A DNA stretch of 8,032 nt from Candidatus Aenigmatarchaeota archaeon. Lineage in GTDB: Archaea > Aenigmatarchaeota > Aenigmatarchaeia > Aenigmatarchaeales > Aenigmatarchaeaceae. The stretch is taken from positions 1 through 8,032 of the forward strand of contig WVXN01000001.1 in the NCBI GenBank assembly GCA_011773475.1. Reading direction: 5' to 3'. The position numbers and the translations under genes were made by a program. The notes under the pieces were generated by a model. That model saw only the letters and a list, made by a program, of their open reading frames with translations. It did not search any database and was not told the DNA's origin. Shown here in pieces: positions 5,768 to 8,032 of the stretch (its first letter is position 1; each line of letters begins with the position of its first letter).

Positions 5768-5962
5768 ATGAGTTCAGCTTGGTATAACTATCATAGAATA
5801 CCTGGTACTCCAGAATTTAATAGATTAAATTCACTAGGTTCATTAGACGCAGCTTTTGCAGGCCACAGACCACTTCATAGATTTCCACCCTTAACATACG
5901 ATTCTAGAACATCATTGGAAAAACTGACAGAACAATACAAAAAGGGTAGTGGCTACAGATAA
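5768..5962 (+). CDS. Tiny operon gene 1: Tyr/His/Pro-rich protein (64 aa)
   Basis: I do not recognise this protein. It starts MSSAWYNYHRIPGTPEF and contains GHRPLHRFPPLTY; aromatic residues, His, Pro and Gly dominate and no stable hydrophobic core is obvious. A short helix near the end (SLEKLTEQYKK) is followed by GSGYR. The start ATG at 5768 is fixed by GGAGGTGA (5755-5762) with a 5-nt spacer; the in-frame GTG at 5759 lies inside that site. It is the first of a run of small same-strand genes and probably the operon leader. YHRIPG echoes HGYRIPG in the next gene. Confidence 0.75.
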   Translation: MSSAWYNYHRIPGTPEFNRLNSLGSLDAAFAGHRPLHRFPPLTYDSRTSLEKLTEQYKKGSGYR

Positions 5963-5982
5963 ACTAAAAAGAGGTGAGAAAA

Positions 5983-6147
5983 ATGACTGAAAGATCTTTT
6001 AGTTGGAGAACAAAAACAGATAGAGGAAAGTTTCCACAAGGAACTGAACATACAAAAATACAAAATCCTTATGGAGTTGGATACAAAGGAACGATTCATG
6101 GATATAGGATTCCAGGTGGAAGAGAGGGAAGACACATAGATTATTGA
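5983..6147 (+). CDS. Tiny operon gene 2: Gly/Tyr-rich basic protein (54 aa)
   Basis: I do not recognise this protein. It starts MTERSFSWRTKTDRGKF and has a Gly/Tyr-rich second half with NPYGVGYKG, HGYRIPGG and a basic REGRH before the end. The composition is unlike a globular enzyme and more like a short structural or nucleic-acid-binding peptide. GAGGTGA (5971-5977) precedes ATG 5983 with a 5-nt spacer. The gene is 20 nt after the previous stop, and its own TGA directly abuts the next ribosome-binding site, as expected within one operon. A minus-strand ORF covering this region (5953-6135) has no such signal and is rejected. Confidence 0.75.
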   Translation: MTERSFSWRTKTDRGKFPQGTEHTKIQNPYGVGYKGTIHGYRIPGGREGRHIDY

Positions 6148-6159
6148 GAGGTGAATAAA

Positions 6160-6366
6160 ATGAATAGATTAACTACATTTCAAAAAGAATTTAGTGTAGA
6201 TGGTTTTGGTGATGCTTCTTCATTTCGATTTTTAGCATCCCAATTTCCAAATAAAACTTATAAAGCAAAATGTAATAGTTGTGAATATTATAGAAGAGGA
6301 AGATGTGTTTCTAATAACTGTATTTATGAGAGAGAAACTGCTTACATTAATTTTTATATTATATAG
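6160..6366 (+). CDS. Tiny operon gene 3: Cys-cluster protein (68 aa)
   Basis: I do not recognise the family. The N-terminal half is polar (TTFQKEF, GFGDASSFRFLASQF). The second half carries CNSCEYYRRGRCVSNNC, a C-x2-C-x7-C-x4-C cluster likely to bind zinc or another metal, flanked by basic residues. Similar C-x2-C-(aromatic)-C arrangements recur in three later genes of the operon. GAGGTGA (6148-6154) sets the start at ATG 6160 rather than the in-frame GTG at 6151. The TAG stop overlaps the next ribosome-binding site. Confidence 0.78.
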   Translation: MNRLTTFQKEFSVDGFGDASSFRFLASQFPNKTYKAKCNSCEYYRRGRCVSNNCIYERETAYINFYII

Positions 6367-6378
6367 GAGGTGAATGAA

Positions 6379-6495
6379 ATGAGTAAAAAATCACAAAATT
6401 GGATTAATAGAGAAAATCCTTACATTGCTCGAGAAATTGATAGATACCACGATATAGTAGACTGTAGAGAAGCTAAAAGGATAGGTAGAAAATAA
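6379..6495 (+). CDS. Tiny operon gene 4: 38-aa basic protein
   Basis: I do not recognise this protein. It reads as a short, largely helical basic peptide with NPYIAREIDRYHDIVD and ending EAKRIGRK, and has a single Cys. Support for coding is the perfect GGAGGTGA (6366-6373) with a 5-nt spacer before ATG 6379, plus the tight packing between genes 3 and 5. No membrane segment or signal peptide is present. Confidence 0.7.
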   Translation: MSKKSQNWINRENPYIAREIDRYHDIVDCREAKRIGRK

Positions 6496-6510
6496 AGAAG
6501 GTGAGAAAAA

Positions 6511-6690
6511 ATGGGTAAAGATAAAATGGGAAAAGATCCTTGGACAGGAAAACCAAGTAAATATCATAATCCCGATGGTAGTTTCAGAGGATATCATAAT
6601 CCGAGTCACTATGAATTTGCAAGTGGACCAAAACCAGAATCAGAATATGTTAAGATGTGTAAAAAATTACATTACTATCGCAGAGATTAG
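6511..6690 (+). CDS. Tiny operon gene 5: YHNP-repeat protein (59 aa)
   Basis: I do not recognise this protein. It has a Lys/Gly-rich N-terminus (repeated MGKD), then two copies of YHNP at residues 18-21 and 28-31, exactly ten residues apart, in the setting KYHNPDGSF and GYHNPSHYEF. The underlying DNA also repeats (ATATCATAATCC at 6561-6572 and 6591-6602), so this is a 30-bp internal duplication. The end is basic and helical (KMCKKLHYYRRD). GAAGGTGA (6497-6504) precedes ATG 6511. The stop is TAG immediately followed by an in-frame TAA. Confidence 0.75.
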   Translation: MGKDKMGKDPWTGKPSKYHNPDGSFRGYHNPSHYEFASGPKPESEYVKMCKKLHYYRRD

Positions 6691-6718
6691 TAATGTAGAA
6701 GAAAAGGAGGTGAAAAGA

Positions 6719-6817
6719 ATGAGTAGAAATAGAGGCGATATAAGAAAGGCAAAATATGAGGAAAATACATTTGGTTTTTTGTATAGAACCAATTGGGGAG
6801 AGGGGAGTAGAAGATAA
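6719..6817 (+). CDS. Tiny operon gene 6: 32-aa basic protein
   Basis: I do not recognise this protein. It is a 32-residue Arg-rich peptide starting MSRNRGDIRKAKYE and ending GEGSRR. Such a short ORF would normally be doubtful, but a perfect GGAGGTGA (6706-6713) sits 5 nt before the ATG. It also fits tightly between neighbours: its TAA is directly followed by the ATG of the next gene. The longer reading frame that includes this ORF from 6575 overlaps gene 5 and is not used. Confidence 0.68.
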   Translation: MSRNRGDIRKAKYEENTFGFLYRTNWGEGSRR

Positions 6818-6976
6818 ATGGGTATTATGTGGTCTGATCATTTCTTTAGTAAAAAAGGTAATTATGTTAATACAAAATCATGTGTGAATTGTTCAGATTT
6901 TGATAGAAATTGTTCAGGCACAGACAGTGCTAAATATTATAAGAAACATCCATATTGGTGGAACTTAGTAGATTGA
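6818..6976 (+). CDS. Tiny operon gene 7: Cys-cluster protein (52 aa)
   Basis: I do not recognise the family. It contains CVNCSDFDRNC (C-x2-C-x6-C), like gene 3, and a Tyr/Lys/Trp-rich C-terminus with KYYKKHPYWW. Metal binding through three or four ligands, perhaps helped by His, is plausible. The ATG at 6818 directly abuts the TAA of gene 6, and a GGGGAG run lies about 11 nt upstream. Translation may therefore be coupled rather than driven by a strong site of its own. Confidence 0.65.
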   Translation: MGIMWSDHFFSKKGNYVNTKSCVNCSDFDRNCSGTDSAKYYKKHPYWWNLVD

Positions 6977-6992
6977 ACAAAATGTGAATAAA

Positions 6993-7190
6993 ATGAATCA
7001 AATAATTAACTGTCCAAAAGGAAAAACTTTGGTTGATATTTCAGAATGTACTTTTTGTGAGTGCTTCAATAAAAACAAATCAAAGTTTTGTAGATTCAGA
7101 TTAAATAGTTGTGATTATTACTTTGAGGAAGGTATAATAAAACTAATAATGATTAACGAAGAGAAAGTAAGTGAGTTAAATGCCAAATGA
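6993..7190 (+). CDS. Tiny operon gene 8: Cys-rich protein (65 aa)
   Basis: I do not recognise the family. Six cysteines are spread over C7, then ECTFCECFNKNKSKFC, then SCDYYF; the last echoes SCEYY in gene 3. The arrangement suits a small zinc finger or another metal-binding knot. The C-terminus is Ile/Glu/Lys-rich. The preferred start is ATG 6993 (in-frame GTG at 6984 also possible); unlike genes 1-6 it has only a degenerate GTGA upstream. Its end overlaps the next ORF by 11 nt. Confidence 0.7.
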   Translation: MNQIINCPKGKTLVDISECTFCECFNKNKSKFCRFRLNSCDYYFEEGIIKLIMINEEKVSELNAK

Positions 7191-7320
7191 AAATTGGAAA
7201 AAATATTATGATTTAATACCAAGTGAAACCTGTAAATATATAGATTGTGGAAATTGGGATTGCAGGTTATGTTCTATCAATCCAAGTGGTCCACAGATAC
7301 CTTTACGTCGTTATTTTTAA
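7180..7320 (+). CDS. Tiny operon gene 9: Cys-cluster protein (46 aa)
   Basis: I do not recognise the family. CKYIDCGNWDCRLC gives four cysteines (C-x4-C-x4-C-x2-C), a likely metal site, followed by a Pro/Gly segment and a basic LRRYF end. It overlaps the previous gene by 11 nt with only a weak GTGAG upstream, so translation is probably coupled. A T-rich stretch after its TAA (7337-7351) may end the operon transcript. Confidence 0.6.
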   Translation: MPNENWKKYYDLIPSETCKYIDCGNWDCRLCSINPSGPQIPLRRYF

Positions 7321-7326
7321 ACAACT

Positions 7327-7335
7327 CTTAAAAAC
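7327..7335 (+). promoter_or_regulatory. TATA box for the interrupted zinc-ribbon ORF
   Basis: CTTAAAAAC is centred 26 nt before the ATG at 7357, the standard leaderless spacing in this window. The next gene is therefore a separate transcription unit rather than operon gene 10. Confidence 0.55.
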
Positions 7336-7356
7336 TTCTTTTTCTATATTTCTAGT

Positions 7357-7554
7357 ATGCCTACTCCTATCAGATGTAAAAAATGTAATATGGATATTGT
7401 ACTTACAGTTTCTCCGACGATAATTGAAACTTTGAATGCTTAAATAAAGGCCGGTAAAGTGAATATTACTGGCAAATGTGTAGCGTGTAATGAAGATTTT
7501 TCACATGAGTTTTCATTAGAAACAGACTTTTCAATACAAGAAAAAAAGAAATGA
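7357..7554 (+). pseudogene. Zinc-ribbon ORF interrupted by an in-frame TAA
   Basis: Reading from ATG 7357, 28 codons with CKKC (C7, C10) are followed by TAA at 7441-7443. The same frame then continues for 36 codons with CVAC (C41, C44) before a TGA. The two CxxC pairs, 30 residues apart, look like the halves of one small zinc ribbon. The second half also has a normal globular end (EDFSHEFSLETDFSI). The simplest reading is a recent nonsense mutation in an otherwise intact gene with a good leaderless promoter. Alternatives are two separately translated peptides (restart at GTG 7459), stop readthrough, or a sequencing error. Confidence 0.6.
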
Positions 7555-7583
7555 GCCATCAAATTACCTAGATTGTAAATGTC

Positions 7584-7617
7584 TGTAGGACTTGAACTCT
7601 TAGATGTAGGATTTGAA
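7584..7617. repeat. Two T-arm-like repeats next to the tRNA-Ser 3' end
   Basis: TGTAGGACTTGAA (7584-7596) and TGTAGGATTTGAA (7605-7617) differ by one base. They resemble the T arm of tRNA-Ser (GCAGGATTTGAA at 7632-7643), in the same orientation. Spacing between the three is about 21 and 26 nt. Confidence 0.5.
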
Positions 7618-7623
7618 GTTATA

Positions 7624-7708
7624 CGCCGAGGGCAGGATTTGAACCTGCAAGTCCTTGCGGACAGTAGTTTTCGAGACTACCGCTTTAACCAGATTCAGCC
7701 ACCTCGGC
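7624..7708 (-). tRNA. tRNA-Ser(CGA)
   Basis: This is an 85-nt class II tRNA. Acceptor GCCGAGG pairs with CCTCGGC and the discriminator is G, as expected for serine. The anticodon stem GTAGT/ACTAC surrounds the loop CTCGAAA, giving anticodon CGA. The long variable arm GTCC-gcaa-GGAC and the T arm GCAGG-TTCAAAT-CCTGC are intact. No CCA is encoded. A TATA box lies 27 nt upstream. Confidence 0.97.
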
Positions 7709-7729
7709 TTAATAGAAGTATAAGGAATA

Positions 7730-7740
7730 GTATTTAAATT
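7730..7740 (-). promoter_or_regulatory. TATA box for tRNA-Ser
   Basis: AATTTAAATAC on the minus strand is centred 27 nt before the tRNA 5' end at 7708, matching the spacing at tRNA-Glu. Confidence 0.65.
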
Positions 7741-7777
7741 ATTTGAGTTTTATAAGCACAGAATTACAAATTATTTC

Positions 7778-7861
7778 ATGGAAAAACAACAAAAATCAAA
7801 ACCTTGGTGCTACTCTTACAATTTTTTCTTTATTAAAGGGTGGGAAGTAAATAACCCCTAA
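7778..7861 (+). CDS. Possible 27-aa leaderless peptide
   Basis: This is a short ORF encoding MEKQQKSKPW then an aromatic stretch (CYSYNFFFIKGW) and VNNP. Its only support is TTTATAA (7749-7755), centred exactly 26 nt before the ATG, the leaderless spacing seen elsewhere in this window. Its length makes chance likely, and I do not recognise it. It would be convergent with the partial gene that ends at 7862. Confidence 0.3.
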   Translation: MEKQQKSKPWCYSYNFFFIKGWEVNNP

Positions 7862-8032
7862 TTAATTACATCTAGTAACAGTTCTATAATTTCTAACTTC
7901 TCTATATTTTGTCATCTCTACTGTTTGGTTTAATCCTTTTAATTCATAAATTATTATTTTTCCCGTAGCAGGATCATTTGTATTTCTTCCCTGGCCACTT
8001 CTATCAAGAACAAAATAATATTTTCCTTTTTC
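7862..8032 (-). CDS. Unknown protein, C-terminal 56 residues (runs off right edge)
   Basis: This is the end of a minus-strand gene whose start lies beyond the window. The visible part begins EKGKYYFVLDRSGQGRN, continues with NDPATGKIIIYEL, and ends VRNYRTVTRCN. It is beta-strand-like, with alternating hydrophobic residues and Gly/Asn turns, as often seen in surface or secreted beta proteins. That is only an impression, and the frame is open with no stop to the edge. The stop abuts the possible 27-aa ORF. Confidence 0.65.
   Translation of the reverse strand, partial: EKGKYYFVLDRSGQGRNTNDPATGKIIIYELKGLNQTVEMTKYREVRNYRTVTRCN

Noticed and set aside
6575..6817. Longer plus-strand frame that includes gene 6
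   Set aside because: Its 5' part overlaps gene 5 out of frame; the perfect GGAGGTGA at 6706-6713 fixes the start at 6719.
1..8032. CRISPR array, transposase or integrase
   Set aside because: No regularly spaced repeats and no transposase- or recombinase-like protein were seen on either strand.

Overview
This is an AT-rich archaeal window. Consistent TATA boxes lie 26-28 nt upstream of tRNA 5' ends and of several start codons, so those mRNAs look leaderless. A second class of genes has strong GGAGGTGA ribosome-binding sites. The tRNA genes lack an encoded CCA. Gene content also points to Archaea: ComB of coenzyme M biosynthesis and a HFX_2341/DUF6293-type CARF-like regulator. ComB suggests a methanogen-related or other coenzyme M-using lineage, but the sequence alone does not place it further.

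Left part (1-3236): the start of a carbamate kinase-like gene runs off the left edge and is divergent from tRNA-Glu(CTC). Next come two small minus-strand genes, a hypothetical protein of 72 aa and a Glu-rich protein ending in a CxxC-x17-CxxC zinc ribbon. A GC-rich 65-nt imperfect hairpin at 961-1025 has arms that resemble tRNA 3' ends. After an unrecognised 130-aa gene comes the most informative gene, a 529-aa fusion of a lactate/malate dehydrogenase-type domain to a ComB (2-phosphosulfolactate phosphatase) domain. The two activities would be consecutive if the dehydrogenase acts on sulfolactate in place of ComC.

Middle part (3228-5572): a CARF-like/winged-helix regulator is convergent with the fusion gene. 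It shares a short, symmetric promoter region with a three-gene plus-strand unit: an unknown protein, a winged-helix-like protein and a 93-aa protein. That unit ends at a hairpin terminator. A 160-aa charged minus-strand protein follows.

Right part (5573-7320): a compact run of nine very small genes (32-68 aa) lies on the plus strand, most with near-identical GAGGTGA ribosome-binding sites. The earlier products are rich in Tyr, His, Pro and Gly. Four of the later ones carry clustered cysteines. I recognise none of them; this is the best candidate here for an undescribed system. After it come a zinc-ribbon ORF split by an in-frame TAA, tRNA-Ser(CGA) with two T-arm-like sequences beside its 3' end, a possible 27-aa leaderless ORF, and the C-terminal part of an unknown minus-strand gene.

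A 17-nt block at the tRNA-Ser 3' end recurs with 16 of 17 matches in the 961 hairpin, in the same orientation. This could mark old integration ends, but no integrase is visible and the simpler explanation is shared tRNA ancestry.
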